Source: Salvia splendens
Lineage: Eukaryota > Streptophyta > Magnoliopsida > Lamiales > Lamiaceae
Direction: 5' to 3'
NCBI RefSeq assembly: GCF_004379255.2
Contig: NC_056040.1
Location: 1,530,257-1,594,256, forward strand
DNA: 64,000 bases
Shown: in pieces, positions 39,455 to 53,369 of the stretch
Layout of the letters: each line of letters opens with the position of its first letter
How positions within the stretch are numbered: position 1 is the first letter of the stretch
Translations under genes and position numbers: made by a program
The notes under the pieces: model-generated
Seen by the model: the letters and a program-made list of their open reading frames with translations, nothing else
What the model was told of the DNA's origin: nothing
The model's database searches: none

Positions 39455-39637
39455 ATGATTGGAGAACACACCACATGGCAAGATATAGTTAATTTGGAAA
39501 TAGCTACTAAACTTATTTATAATTACGGATGTCTTTCATTACCAAAAAAAATTAAGGATGTCTTTCGAGAACATCCAATAAAATTAGAAACAATAGCTAT
39601 ATTTAAGGATAAATTACGCAAACTTCTTAAGCATTAA
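39455..39637 (+). other. Short open frame, unrecognised
   Basis: An ATG frame of 60 codons immediately right of block A, ending RKLLKH. It is Lys-rich and AT-rich. The phrase LPKKIKDVF followed by IFKDKLRKLL faintly recalls the C-terminal tail of non-LTR reverse transcriptases, but the resemblance is too weak for a call. Confidence 0.15.
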
Positions 39638-39639
39638 TC

Positions 39640-40450
39640 TTTACGAAATTAACCATGTGTTTAATACTACTAACAAAATATGAGTGTCGACTTATAAAGC
39701 CGCCAGAATCCGATCACTACAAACATGGTGGTGGCATTATTTTTAGGGAAAAAGATGAAAGATTTTAATAAACCATATACAAAAGATTGTGTTTTGTCGT
39801 TAGAATTTAAAATGTTTTGCCAAATCTTAATATTAATAAAATTTCAAGAATTCTATAATTTGCTAGGTTTAATAAATCGAAATAATCTCTGATCACTCTC
39901 GTTTTAGATTTAGTTGAGGTGCATACCTAATACTCATAAATCATACTCCAAAAGTAATTGTCTAGTATAAAAGTACATCATCACTGAACTTACTAAAAAA
40001 GGTACAGTACATATCCCATCAACTAAAATTTATTGGCAACATACCATGTTACTAGAGTCGATTTTTAGCACGAAATTTTAAAAAAAGAGTTTAGAAGACT
40101 AAGTGGAGAATATATAAAATAAAAACGTATAAAAAAATAGTAGGAGAGATAATAGAGAATATACAATAGGAGGGAGTATAGAATAAACCAAAATGGAATA
40201 CAATTCAACTAATATGAGATGGTGAGAGTAAAACACAAGCAAACTAATGGTATCTTCCATTTCAAGAAAAATTTAAAAAGACTAGTTTTTCAAATGATAC
40301 AGAGGGGTTGTAACTCACATTTCTGGAATTAATCATCCACAAAGATGAAGAACAGCAAATATGCAGAATTATGATAAAGTTGGCACACATACCATTCATT
40401 CTCAAAGCATCGAGCACGCGATACTTCGAACGCTAATGGAAACCGACCCA
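39640..40450. other. Intergenic DNA and 3' region of dapF
   Basis: AT-rich with no supported gene. A Stowaway-like right end (AATAGGAGGGAGTA) is at about 40160-40178. The part close to 40450 is probably the 3' untranslated region of dapF. Confidence 0.4.
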
Positions 40451-43400
40451 TCAAAGGGGAACCGATCCATAGAATACTAACTCTGCAGGACCCGTCATGT
40501 AGATGTGATTGTCGCTCTCTCTCCACTCGATGTCCAGTGGCCCTCCAGGCAAATCAACAGTGCATCTCTGCGAGGAAGAAATTTAAGGTTTGATGTTCGG
40601 ATATTATGAAATGTGCGGAGGTGGATACGAGTTTTAGGCTTACCCTATCTGCACGACCCTCCAGAACTGCAGCAACAACGACTGCACACGCTCCTGTTCC
40701 ACAGGCTAACGTTGCGCCTGATGCAGCAAATGTATTAAGCCGAGTTTGAAAGTTTGGAAAGCTAACTACATGTATCGATTGATGCATGCAGAGAAGAGAA
40801 AAGCGAACCTGCCCCACGTTCCCAGACGCGCATTTTAAGGTGACTTGGAGTGAAGACTTGAACAAATTCTGCAATATGACAAAGATGATCCATAAATTAG
40901 TACTATGAAGTAGATGTTCGGCGTACTTTTCGTAATCTAGTTCACAAATCAATTGTTCAATTTCTTGAAAGTTGAAACCGGGTTAACAAAAAGATTTACA
41001 AATATCGGCTGAAAGGTATCATACGAATTCGATTCGTTAAGATGATATCTTCTAATACTTCGTACTAGAACTGAATTTTAAAATGCCCAGGAGATCGACG
41101 ATAAACATTATAGTGTAGCAAAAAAATCACACATTGGAGATCAACACATCCAACATTCATTTCTTATTCATATATGAGATGGTTTATAATGAGTTCTTCT
41201 CGCGATTCTCATTTCGATCTGTTTGGAGTGACATTGACATAGACATAGTATTCTATCATCACATCCAATTATTACTATAGGCTAGCATAAGTACGTTAAA
41301 AGATAGATTGCATAAACATGTAAAGCTCTAGAAGTAGCACCGTCAATTATGTAATGCAATTATGCAAGTACGATTTGATTAATACCTGTGTTTGTTCGGG
41401 CAGGGAATGCCGCATGATGTTCAAATTTTGGACCGATTTCAGCCAAGTTTAATTCATCGACTTGCAAATCCTGAGTCCACAAGGAACAAACAACGAAATA
41501 ACCGAATTAATTCATTGATATTCCATAGAAGGAGAGAAGAGCTATAAATCAGGCATACATTGCATGATTCTGTACCAAAAGTAACACAGTGTGGATTTCC
41601 CATGCTAACACAAGTAACATTCCAGATTGACCCATCGACATCCAACTTTGCCTTAACAGCAGCCTGATCCTTGTTTGCTGTTAACTTTGTAGGAACATCT
41701 GAAGCCTTCAGAATTGGCTGGCCCATATCAACTCTAACCTGAAAATGATACCGAATGCTGAACAATGTCAACTATACGAAAAAGGCAACCAAGAGCTGTA
41801 CAATATTGCATAAGAAAAATGACACATCAAGATGGATAGATAGACTTTACCCAGGTAAAAACTGAAAACAGATTATAAACAATCAACAGGATGAGAAACC
41901 TGCCAAACTCATACCCGCAAAGGCTATATTTATATCAATGTGGCGTGACTTTGGAAGTACCTTTCCGTCTTCCTGTATCTCAGGTACAATGAGACCAGCA
42001 CCAGTATGCACATTGAAGCTGCAACACCAATTAAGAGATGAGTAGACCCTTAAGGTTTCTTCTGCAATATCAACAAAGTCGGATACTAGGGAAAGGATAA
42101 ACCTTTTATTCCCTTGGAAATTTTCAAGCTCAGCTATGAATCTGGCAAAGCATCGGACTCCATTACCACACATCTGTGACAACAAAAAAGAAATCAGCCT
42201 CAGGCATGCAAGAGCCAATTAATTGAAACAAGTCTAATCTTGATTTCACAATCTACAATCTATCAATTTAGTACAATCGAAAAAAAGCACAATGGGAGTA
42301 TGAAAAAAAAAACAACCGGAAAACACAAATTACTAGTACATTTTTACGCATGTCTGATTATCATAAGAGTTACGGAAACTATAAGACTGCCATTGAAGGT
42401 TGGCTTTCAGATAAGCATAATTGGAAGGGATGAATTCTAGTATCAATCAAATATCCCTTTATTCCACCAGTAAGCAAGCACGAAAACACAGCATAAAGGG
42501 AAACTCTTTCCTTAGTTTACCCTTCCCATCTTGGAGTCCATAACATACTGTTCAAATCTTAAGAATTCTTTTATCATTAAACAGTTTTTGAGCAATAACT
42601 AATCTGGACAACTAATTGTTTTTACTCTGTACATGCGTAACAATGCACCGCTTTAAGAGATAAAAGTCTCAAGACTATTAATTACTACTATGTAAACACA
42701 CTACCTCAGGCTCGCTACCATCGGAATTGAAGATCCTCATCGTATAATCAGTGCCATTAATGCCTGGCAATGCAAATATCACTCCATCAGCGCCAATGCC
42801 AAAGTTTCTATCACACAATTTCACAGCTTGCTCGGGCGTGATTTTTGGTTCCTCGGAATCTCGATTATCAACCTAATCAAGTGAAACTTAAGCACAAAAT
42901 AAGCATCAATCCAAACAAATTACTCACATCATCAGTCATGCTATCGTGAACATATGTGTAGACAAGCATAAGAGCAATGTTCCTTTTTCTCAAAAATTAT
43001 GTTTATCAAATACATATAAAGTAAATGTTAGCTGATATAGAAACGTTAAACACATAAAAAACTGAATCCGCGTCTAGGTTTCAGTAGCTTCATAGTAAAT
43101 ACTGCCAGTTCCGAAGAAAAAAATTAAGCAGGATATGTACCAAAAACACACCAAAAAATAGTATTCAACTTAGTACAAGCTAATGATTGTTTTCAATAGA
43201 GAGAAAAATGTGCGACGAGCTCGGAAAAACAAGCATAATTGCAATTTCGAAGCTGGAACAATACCAATATGAAGTCATTTCCGAGTCCGTGGTACTTCAC
43301 GAAATGAAGGATTCCGCTCTCCTTGTGATCGAGAAACGACGCCGAAGAGGCCTTCGCCGGAGCCTGAGTGCTCATCGAAGAGAAGACGCAGAGATTAGAT

Positions 43401-43549
43401 TTGCGGCCAGCTGAGATGCCGACAAACGGCAGATTCTTAGGCGGATGAATTGACGAAGAGGAGAACCAAAGAGATGAAGACGCTGATGAACAATAGGAGC
43501 GTTGTTTGACGGCGATCAGCGGCAGCGATATGGCGGCGGCAATCGCCAT
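40451..43549 (-). CDS. DAPF: Diaminopimelate epimerase, plastid
   Basis: Nine minus-strand exons (43549-43265, 42872-42705, 42173-42103, 42018-41961, 41738-41559, 41470-41386, 40868-40809, 40717-40644, 40567-40451) give 365 aa; every phase joins. Residues 1 to about 75 are Ser/Ala-rich and basic, a chloroplast transit peptide. The enzyme body starts near [20 protein letters not shown]. The two catalytic cysteines are in MCGNGVRC (Cys153) and LACGTGAC (Cys308). The protein converts LL- to meso-diaminopimelate, the last step before decarboxylation to lysine, in the plastid stroma. Length matches plant DapF (about 360 aa). All family motifs are intact. The gene lies inside the segment that is missing from the duplicated A'-B' copy. 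Confidence 0.97.
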
Positions 43550-43631
43550 TGTCGTCGGCGAATTGGGAGGAAGTGGAAAGGGAAGAGCTGTTGACCGACT
43601 GCGGGAGAAAGAAACGGCAGTTTTGATCTAT

Positions 43632-43672
43632 ATGGGCTTACTAAATTCTATATTGGGCCGTGAATCGGCCCA
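43632..43672 (-). promoter_or_regulatory. Site II (TGGGCY) cluster upstream of dapF
   Basis: TGGGCT, TTGGGCC and GGCCCA lie within about 40 bp, some 85-125 bp upstream of the start codon. TGGGCC/T motifs are bound by TCP factors and are common in plant housekeeping promoters. Confidence 0.5.
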
Positions 43673-43679
43673 TTACATT

Positions 43680-45887
43680 AATTAATTGAAATTTCCAAAT
43701 GTACTTATTTTAGATAGGTCTTGCAAATCACGTCGGGACGATCGTTATCGTGTCGGCACAAACCAATAATCTCAAACGTGTTAAGTGTTAACAACTCGAC
43801 AAGGATGGGTTTCGAGTTTAGAGTTTAAGACATGATAACGATACAATACAATCCAAATCAACTACATATGTCACTATGGATATACAAAGTACTCCCATAT
43901 CCCATGCTACTAGTACTTTTCATTTAGGTCGTAAATTTGTAATTGATTTTTTAGTATAATTAAATTAGTATTTTAAGTGTAATAAGAGATCACTCGACTT
44001 GATTAACTCTAATATATTAATTAAATACATCTAATTCTTACTTAAAATATAAATAGTATGAGCAGTTTGAGACGATCCGAAATAGAAATGTGCAAGTAAC
44101 ATGAAAGAGTATAAATTTTCTAATTTTAAATCATAATAACTAGTAAATTCAAAATAACACTATATAAAATCTCGTGTCGAATAAAAAATGATCCACTTAA
44201 AATGATGACGAATGGAGTATTTTTAATTGACAATCAAACTACAAATAACACCTTCATTCGTCCACTCTGATTTATTCAAAACTCTACTCCCACAATATGA
44301 AGAAATTTTATTCAAAACTAAAAAAAATTCTGATTTTGCTAATAGTACACACACCTACGTGAAACAATCAAACTATAAACAACTCATTCATTCTAATTTT
44401 CCGAATATTGTTGTCACAGCGTTACGTACATATACATGACAGACCAATTCATCTTGCCACGTCTTGCCTACTATTAACACTTGCTCTTCTTATCATGGCA
44501 TGTCTACTATATTGCAATTCCATTCAGATTGAGTATTGATAACTTTGACCTTCCACTATTTCATAAGTGAATCATAATTTCCAAGAAGGATCACTTCAAA
44601 GTCTTACTCAAAAAAGATTGATTGAATTTCCATGTATAATGCCTAAAATTTTGTTTAGATTGAATTTGTTTTAATTGATTATAAAATGATACAAAATGAT
44701 TGTGAACAAATTAGTGTTCTTGGTACTTGTATACATTACATGCATTTACGAACGATAGTGATAGGAAATTTAAAAGACACTGAAATCAAAACGATTTAGG
44801 AGATTTGGTGAAAAGTACCTCATTTTCAACTTAACATCTCAATTGGTAAAATGATCCATATATATATACATATATATCCCTCTTATATTCTAAAATTATC
44901 TACTCTATTACTTTTATTTTTTAGAGAACTCTACAACATAACATCTATATTTAGATCATACTAATATTTCAATTATAAAAAATCAAGTTTATTTTTATAC
45001 CAACAATAATATCTAGAAATTTCAATTGTAAAAAATCAAATTTAATTTTTTTTATCCCAACAATAATTTCGCATAGTACTTTGTTTTGAATTTGATTGCT
45101 GGTCTCCTTTGAATATCCTGGTTGTGTTGAACAAAATAATTTTTTTTGATAATTAATTGATTTTGATATGATTATAATTTATGGGGATATAAATATATAC
45201 TAGATATATGGATGAAATATAATAAAAATACATGTTTTATATATTACTCCATGATGTAATTTAATACTTCATTAATGAAGTAAATGTTCTTAGAAAAATC
45301 TGCACAAGAAGTAAAGTACCCACAAAATCGGAAAGTATTTTTTTCTTAGTTTTTATACGGATAATATGAAAGGATGATATTTGGTCATTTGGTGCGCTCC
45401 AAAATTGTCACCAAAAATTGGTTATGCAGACAAAATTATTAAAATATAATTTTTATTAAAATCTGTTCGAAACAGTAATTTTTATGACCGATTTTTAATT
45501 TGAAATATTCTTTTAACCAATATCTTTTCCGTGATACGATCTAGAATGCCACTTACATAAATATTTTTTAATGTTTTCATGGTACATAGAAGATGCTAAA
45601 TCTGTAATTGCAATCATAGTTTCAGTTTTCACATTAGTTTACTTTATCTTTGATTTGTTAACCTTGAACTATCTAATGTAGTTGAAACGGTTGGCAATTG
45701 AAACTACAAAGTAAAATACAACTATATCTCACATTAGTGTATAAATATGGCAATTGAAACTACAAAGTAAAATATAATTATAGGAGTTTTACTATAACCC
45801 AAATTAGGCTTATCTCTATCATTTATCCTCCATCTTCTTCTTCAGCAAAATTTTGCAGCCTTTAACTAAGCGTTGCTGAGATCGACA
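43680..45887. other. Intergenic DNA, no gene seen
   Basis: AT-rich; faint MITE-like ends (TTCATTCGTCCACTCTGATT at 44252; ATGACGAATGGAGTA at 44207). An open frame at 44227-44439 lies inside such an element and is not gene-like. Confidence 0.4.
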
Positions 45888-46019
45888 ATGACCTCGTGGG
45901 GTCGAAGCGGGGGAAGCCCCAGGGCCCGATTCCAGCGGTTCTCGTCGGTCTGCGGTGGGGTCAGTCGACCCCACCCAGATCCGTACGTCCCTTATTTTAG
46001 TTGTATCATAAAAGTGTAG
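45888..46019 (+). other. GC-rich islet with a 43-codon open frame
   Basis: A stretch of about 100 bp is strongly G+C-rich inside very AT-rich DNA. It contains the hairpin-like GGGGTCAGTCGACCCC. An ATG at 45888 opens an Arg/Ser/Gly/Pro-rich frame beginning MTSWGRSGGSPRARF that runs off into AT-rich DNA. GATCC/GTACGT at 45980 could be a splice donor. It may be a gene or transposon fragment; no family recognised. Confidence 0.3.
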
Positions 46020-46575
46020 TATAGTTCAAAGTTCTTGGACTTTTTCCAAACGATATTATTATGATATGTTTATGTAAGGACTGAAGATGATTGACACGAT
46101 TTGTATTTAATATGCCACATATGAGGAAATGAATTTAAAATGGTCATAATTACATGAAACTATTGCACAAGAAGTCAAGAATGTTGTTATTTGGAATCGA
46201 AGATGATGAACACGATCAAATAATTTTCATCCAATTTTGATATTTTTAATACTACGTATTAAAAAAATATTGTAGTATGCATGTCATATGGAATCCTAAT
46301 TACTAATTCTATAAAGAAAATATAAGTTTAACAAATTATACACCATAACTATGATACAGTCACTCATAATGAGGAATTTAAGACCATATGAAATGCATGA
46401 ATTCTAACACAAAATAAACCGTAAGAAACACATATTGGCAAAATTAAGATATAGAAAAGGTAAGGCGACATATTGTGTATGGACTCCCTAACTTATTTTT
46501 ATACCATGGTACATGATCGCATGCTTTTCTTCAAATTCATATAAGCATAGTGTAGTAACTTCCAACTTTATTTAC

Positions 46576-46778
46576 TACTCCCTCCATCCCATAATAGATG
46601 TCAGACTTTCCTTTTTAATTTTTGTCCCATAAAAGATGTCACATTATCTTTTTTTAGAAAAACTCCCTCCCACATTAATATAAATATACTATTTTCAATC
46701 TCCACCTAACACACAAAACATCTTCTAAAATCTCGTATCATTTCTAAGTGTGCCATCTACTATGGGACGAATGGAGTA
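46576..46778. mobile_element. Stowaway-type MITE
   Basis: TACTCCCTCCATCCCATAAT with inverted CTACTATGGGACGAATGGAG, about 203 bp, non-coding. Confidence 0.8.
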
Positions 46779-46779
46779 T

Positions 46780-47277
46780 TAAATAATCATTTTATCTTGA
46801 ATCAAGAACGTAATTTGTTTAGAGGAACAATAAAAAAACAATAATAATAATACTCCATGTCCTTATAAAAGTGAGTTTCCACAATTTTGTACTACTACTA
46901 ACTACTTTTAATACTTAATACTCCACTCAGGGTAATAGAGATAGATCAAACATATAGTATAGATTTTTAAAAAATATTAAAATAACTCAACAAATAACTA
47001 CTAAGATTTCAAAACTCAATCTAATCTAATTTAATGCAGTCAACAAATAAATGCATAAATGACATTGGGTAAACGTAAAATGAAGGATGTGACTGAAAAT
47101 TATGCATTTTCAAGGCAAGCATTCAAAGAGCACAAAATTTGGAGTTTGATAAACGGTCTAATAATATAGCTAGAGCTGTAACTAAGGAAATGTAATTAGG
47201 CATCCTTACAAAATTCTGGGAATGACCAGTTTCAAAAACAAAGATCATAAATAGCAGCATAAAGGAGGCCGACTTCT
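46780..47277. other. Intergenic DNA and 3' region of RPL23a
   Basis: No gene seen; the right part is the probable 3' untranslated region of the minus-strand ribosomal protein gene. Confidence 0.4.
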
Positions 47278-48865
<1,588 letters not shown>

Positions 48866-48915
48866 TTCTAAACGAAGCAAACTGCTGCTGCTGTCTGTGG
48901 AGGAGAGTGGCGTTC

Positions 48916-48923
48916 TAGGGTTT
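48916..48923 (-). promoter_or_regulatory. telo-box of RPL23a
   Basis: AAACCCTA on the minus strand, about 50 bp upstream of the start codon, in the probable leader. Confidence 0.65.
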
Positions 48924-49007
48924 TGGAGGAGAGTGGCATCTAGTTTATAGGGCTTTTTAGTAAGAAGTTCTTGGGTTAAGACCAGGCCTATTAAAAAATA
49001 GAAGTCC

Positions 49008-49044
49008 GGCCCAAATAATATTTCATTAAAATTGTTAATGGGCC
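49008..49044 (-). promoter_or_regulatory. Site II motifs of RPL23a
   Basis: TTGGGCC (49008-49014, minus strand) and TGGGCC (49039-49044) lie 145-180 bp upstream of the start codon. Site II plus telo-box is the co-regulation signature of plant translation genes. Confidence 0.6.
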
Positions 49045-49452
49045 TGATGAGCTAGTAAACATGAGAGTGGAGATGTCGATCGGGTCCGTTCTATCGGGTT
49101 TGGATCAATCCACTCGTATAGTAAAGAGAACATAATTTTTTTTTACATATTATGATAAGTTTCAAGGTAAAAAAATAAAATAAAATAATGAATATAACTC
49201 TCAAATAATGAATCAAAATAGAGTAATATTTATGTAAAATTTAAAAAATTACTACTCTATTTATCCCATAAAAATATAGACTTTTGAACCCCATTCTCTA
49301 AGTAATGTACTCCAAAAACTTTTTCTTTTAACTTATTACATCAATACTTAAAATTACTACTCCATTTGTCCCTTATTTACAAACAATTCTTTCAACTTGT
49401 TACATACTGTATGTAAAATTACACATAAATAAATAACATACTCATCATACTA

Positions 49453-50040
49453 CTTTTTTTTATGAGACAAAAATGCTCAAACCATTGAAAAATGGTGAGC
49501 TGAATAAAAATGCTCAAGATGAGCTGAACAACAACGAACCGCAAGGAGCTCACAACTGCCCCAAAACGAGCTGCTCCAAACATCACAACGAACTCAAACA
49601 GAACAAAACAAAAAAGGACAACCAAAGCTCACATGGGTACGACACAACACAAAACCCAAAAGAAGACACCCAAGAGGCCAAACATCAAAAAAGAAGGAAG
49701 GGAGGGGGCAGCCATTGAACCTGTTTCAAGTGAGCAACGAGTAGCAAACGAGGGGTGGGAAATGGTACCACTTTAATCCAGGGTGAGGGCGTGGAAAAAG
49801 CACTAGCTTCTTGCTTCAGCTCGCCACAGAAGTGGATCAAAACAGTTAACCTCCAAAAATAGCCATTGAGTTTGCCCAACTCCTAACATCATTGAAGCTA
49901 TCCATCACCTGTCCGGGTGAAAATGGGAGCTCCAGGTACCATCCTCTCATCCATATACCAAGGCGCCAAAAAAGTCGTTTCTTCTCAAACTCCCAATTGG
50001 GCTTAAATTCATGGAATATGATCTTATTCCGAATGTCAAA
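49453..50040 (-). mobile_element. LINE (non-LTR retrotransposon) 3' relic
   Basis: Read on the minus strand, a degenerate frame contains DIRNKIIFHEFKPNW and a downstream WMRGWYLEL-like stretch, resembling the C-terminal tail of plant L1-type reverse transcriptases (RN.IIF...NW). It is followed by a G/T-rich 3' tail (GAGCTGCTCGTTTTGG-like) and an A run at about 49453-49460, the expected poly(A) end. The rest of the LINE is absent. ORFs here (49473-49718 plus strand, 49685-49879 minus strand) have no independent support. Confidence 0.55.
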
Positions 50041-51369
50041 TACTACTTAAAGATATAAAGAAATACAAACATAATTATATATAGTTAAATGATACTCATA
50101 GTTCTTGAATTTTTTTTACCGGCGATGAAATCCGGCTACATGTCCTTTGCCATCACATCACATCGTACGTGCTTACCACTGAAAAAATGATAGCAATGTG
50201 ATTACGAAATCCCTAGAAGGTCGATTGGTTATCCATCTCATTTAATGTAGCCGGATTATGTTGTCGATGGACTTTTTAAGTTCTTAATATTATTTGCCAA
50301 ATTTAAAGTTTGTAGGGAATATTAATTTTAGAAAGTTTTTGATATAGGTGTCAATATCCCTTTTTAAATTGGACTGGTTACAAAATTGTGAATGTGCCTG
50401 ATGAGCTAGTAAACATGATTAAAATTTTTTGTGATTCGGATATTTTGTCGGTGTATTAAGAGTAAGGATATTTCTTGGATATGTAGTGTCGCACTGTCGC
50501 ACAATGCTTGTACCACTAAATTTTTTAGTTAACAAACAGAGGCAATGCTAGTTGTATTTGTAATGAGTTCTCTCTTGGTACCATAAAAATTACTATTGGC
50601 ATCCTTAATTTTAGGCATTATACAAATTAAAGATCAATTTGTTTATTTTATTACTTCAGCTAAATTAATAAAATAACATAATCAAACTTTTCTTTTTTAT
50701 ATAAAATAAAACATACGTGCACTAATATCATAGACTGTATCATCAATTCGATCAGTTTACTTCGACAATATATTCCTCGTAATATATAAATTTATTTATT
50801 CCTCCTACAATATATTTTATCATTTCCTCCATTCACAACATATTTACTAATCCTTAGTAACATTCCATAAAATGGAACCAATTCACAACATAATAGAAGT
50901 ACTAATCTTTATACATAACACTATTCATAAATTGGAATAATTTATCGAATGGAGTACTATTTATAATATACTCCATACACCAATCTCTAATGCTAAAATT
51001 CATGTTGCAACTCATTAAAACTATTCTCAAAGGACAAAAGAAACCGAAGTATTTTCTTATATCGATTCAACCTCTTATTTAAATGTTACTCTCTGTTTAT
51101 ATTTCATCTCAACGGTTCAAGTACAAAATATCATCACTACCCAACTCAATTTTACATTTGGCAAAATGGGTGAATTACTCGTGAAGAAAATAATTAAAAT
51201 ATAAAATAGTACTCGTACTAGATTTTACACATTACACGTGAAGCAAGAAGCAACAAAACAGATGTTGGAATGAATTTAGTATAAAAAACATATTACAGAT
51301 TCATGTGATGCAACAAAACAAATGCTTGAGACATCGTTGTCGAAATCAAAAAATTCAAGTACCAATCAT
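50041..51369. other. Intergenic DNA, no gene seen
   Basis: AT-rich. The segment beside 51370 is probably the 3' untranslated end of the following minus-strand gene. No other feature recognised. Confidence 0.4.
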
Positions 51370-52576
51370 TCATGACTTATCATCGTCATTGCTATTTTTC
51401 ATCGTAGACTCCGATACTATATCGTGTATTCTTTGGCGTTGGCTTGATTCGCTATCCGAGTTGAATCTTCCCTCTTCTCTCTTCTTCGCATAAGCCTCGA
51501 AGAACTCCTTGTTCTCTTTCTCTAGCTCCTTCCACACTATCCTCGCTCACCACAAATTAATAGCAACTCAACTTGTTAAATTCATAATTCTTGTCCCACA
51601 TCGACTTGGTAACGATCCTAGTTCACCCATTTCTAATATGGTATCAGAGCGGGTTCAAGTCGATGATGGATTATATCTTTTTATCTCTTCTCTTGCCTAC
51701 CCTGATGAAAGTCCGATGTGTCATTCCGGCCCACACGTGAGGGGGCGTGTTAAAATTCATAATTCTTGTCCTACATCGATCTGGTAACGATCCTAGCTCA
51801 CCTATATAACCCTCCTCCTTATAAGACCTTTTAAGGGGTGAGTGACTCATTTCTAATACAACTATTTTTATAATTTTTTTTAAACATCAATTTTATACTT
51901 AATAGCTTAACATTTTTTTTGGTGATATACACTAGTTCCGCATTTATACAAATATATAGGGAGTAGTTTATTTTTCTTTGAACAATATTAGATCATTCAT
52001 TTTAATGAGTTAGGTCACACTTCCAAACGTCGTTCTTGAATTGAAACAAGAGAATAATAGTAGTAATTTATTCTTTAAAATGGCCATGAGTAATTTATTC
52101 TTTGAACAATATTTAGTTCTCTTTAAAATGAGTTAGGTCAAACTTCCATAAGTATATATGTGTGTGTATAATTATACATATATATTGAATATTGATTGTA
52201 TTAATTGAATTTATCACAGTTCCATTTTGTGATCAATACAACTAAAATAAAATACCTGTGGAAGTAATGACTGGCTTGATATTTGCATGCTTTTCTAGAG
52301 CTTCCATGCATTCCTCTATACTCATGTTGAATACTATGCACTCTTCTATTAGGTGTTGTACCTATATCCATATCATTAAAGACAGATAAAATACATATTC
52401 CCTCAATTCCACCACAAGCAATTCATTTCTTTAACACACTCGTTTAAAAAAAATAATAAAAGTAATAAATAAATTAAAATAGAAGAATAGTAAAATGAAA
52501 GAGAGAATAATATATATATAGAAAGATACATACTCACCATGTGGATGTACTGAGCAGAAGGAGACTCCGATCCCAT
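51370..52576 (-). CDS. Small plant-specific protein, TIGR01589-type
   Basis: Three minus-strand exons (52576-52538, 52361-52256, 51536-51370) join in phase and give 103 aa. The core reads VQHLIEECIVFNMSIEECME, then ALEKHANIKPVITSTVWKEL and EKENKEFFEAYAKKREE. This matches, from memory, the short plant domain catalogued as TIGR01589 (A_thal_3526), whose function is unknown. The C-terminal tail is Ser/Asp-rich and variable. The start ATG follows no other in-frame ATG; a leader rich in pyrimidines precedes it. The second intron (51537-52255) contains a miniature LTR retrotransposon. The gene is absent from the duplicated A'-B' copy. Confidence 0.8.
51574..51858 (+). mobile_element. TRIM (terminal-repeat retrotransposon in miniature)
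   Basis: LTRs at 51574-51638 and 51748-51858 both begin TGTTAAA.TTCATAATTCTTG and both end ATTTCTAATA. A perfect 5-bp target duplication, CAACT, flanks it (51569-51573 and 51859-51863). Directly after the left LTR is TGGTATCAGAGC (51639-51650), a primer-binding site complementary to initiator tRNA-Met. Just before the right LTR is the purine tract GTGAGGGGGCG. The internal region is about 110 bp with no protein. The left LTR lacks 46 bp present in the right (the part around CCCTCCTCCTTATAAGACC). It sits in an intron of the TIGR01589-type gene, antisense to it. Confidence 0.9.
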
Positions 52577-53063
52577 ATGTTTTCCCAAGGCACTGACTGT
52601 TGGGATGAATGATTAATTAATCTTCTGGCTGTCCAATGAAAATATATCTTCGATTACCAAAAAAAAAAGCAAATCAAATTAATAAGAGGGAGGGGGATTG
52701 ATCGATCAAGATAACTAAAAACTATAGATAGAAGAAGATGAAGGAAGGAGTAAGAAGAAGAAAAAGGGGAGAGGGGTAGATTGAGTAGGGACAATGGAGA
52801 ATTTATTGTAAAAGAGAATGGGAAAGGGGTAGTGATCAGGTGATGGCAAGGTGAGTAGTCCCACGTGGGAGATGACGCCTGATTGGCTGGGAAGAGATTA
52901 GGCGAGATTTTGTTTAAGTAGCCGCCGACTTCACGTGGCGCCCCGGGCCCACCTCACAGCCTTGCCATTGGACCCATTTAAGGCCCAATTGGATCTTCAT
53001 TTAGGCTGCGGAATTTCTACGTTGTATTCACGACTACACACCAAAACTACTCCAGATCATAGC
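52577..53063. other. Leader and promoter of the TIGR01589-type gene
   Basis: Purine-rich on the plus strand (pyrimidine-rich leader of the minus-strand gene). GGCCCAATTGG near 52982 is a site II-like motif. No second gene seen. Confidence 0.4.
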
Positions 53064-53369
53064 CCTATTATATAATTTTGGTCATATATTTTATTTTCTG
53101 AATTTTTGCATCTGAATATTTGAACTCGGATCACAATTGGTCATACACTAACATTTTCATTAATTTTTAAACAGTTTTAACCTGATTTTTTGACCGATTT
53201 TTAAATAATTTTAACACGAATGAGACTGTTGAAACCGTCAAAATCGGGTTTAAACCGTTTAAAAATTGATGGAACTGTTAGTGTTGGACTAATTGTGATC
53301 CGGGTTGAAATGTTTAGGATGTTAAAATTTAGTAATAGATAAAGTATATGGTCAAAATCATAAAATAGG
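53064..53369. mobile_element. Foldback element with ~130-bp inverted ends
   Basis: The left arm (CCTATTATATAATTTTGGTC, then CGGATCACAATTGGTC and AATTTTTAAACAGTTT) is repeated inverted in the right arm. Almost the whole element is arm. A non-coding MULE-like or other foldback MITE; the target duplication was not resolved. TTCATTTAGGCTGCGGAATT occurs on both sides (52998 and 53450). Confidence 0.6.

Noticed and set aside
44227..44439. 70-aa frame near 44.3 kb
   Set aside because: Lies in AT-rich DNA beside MITE-like ends; composition is not protein-like.
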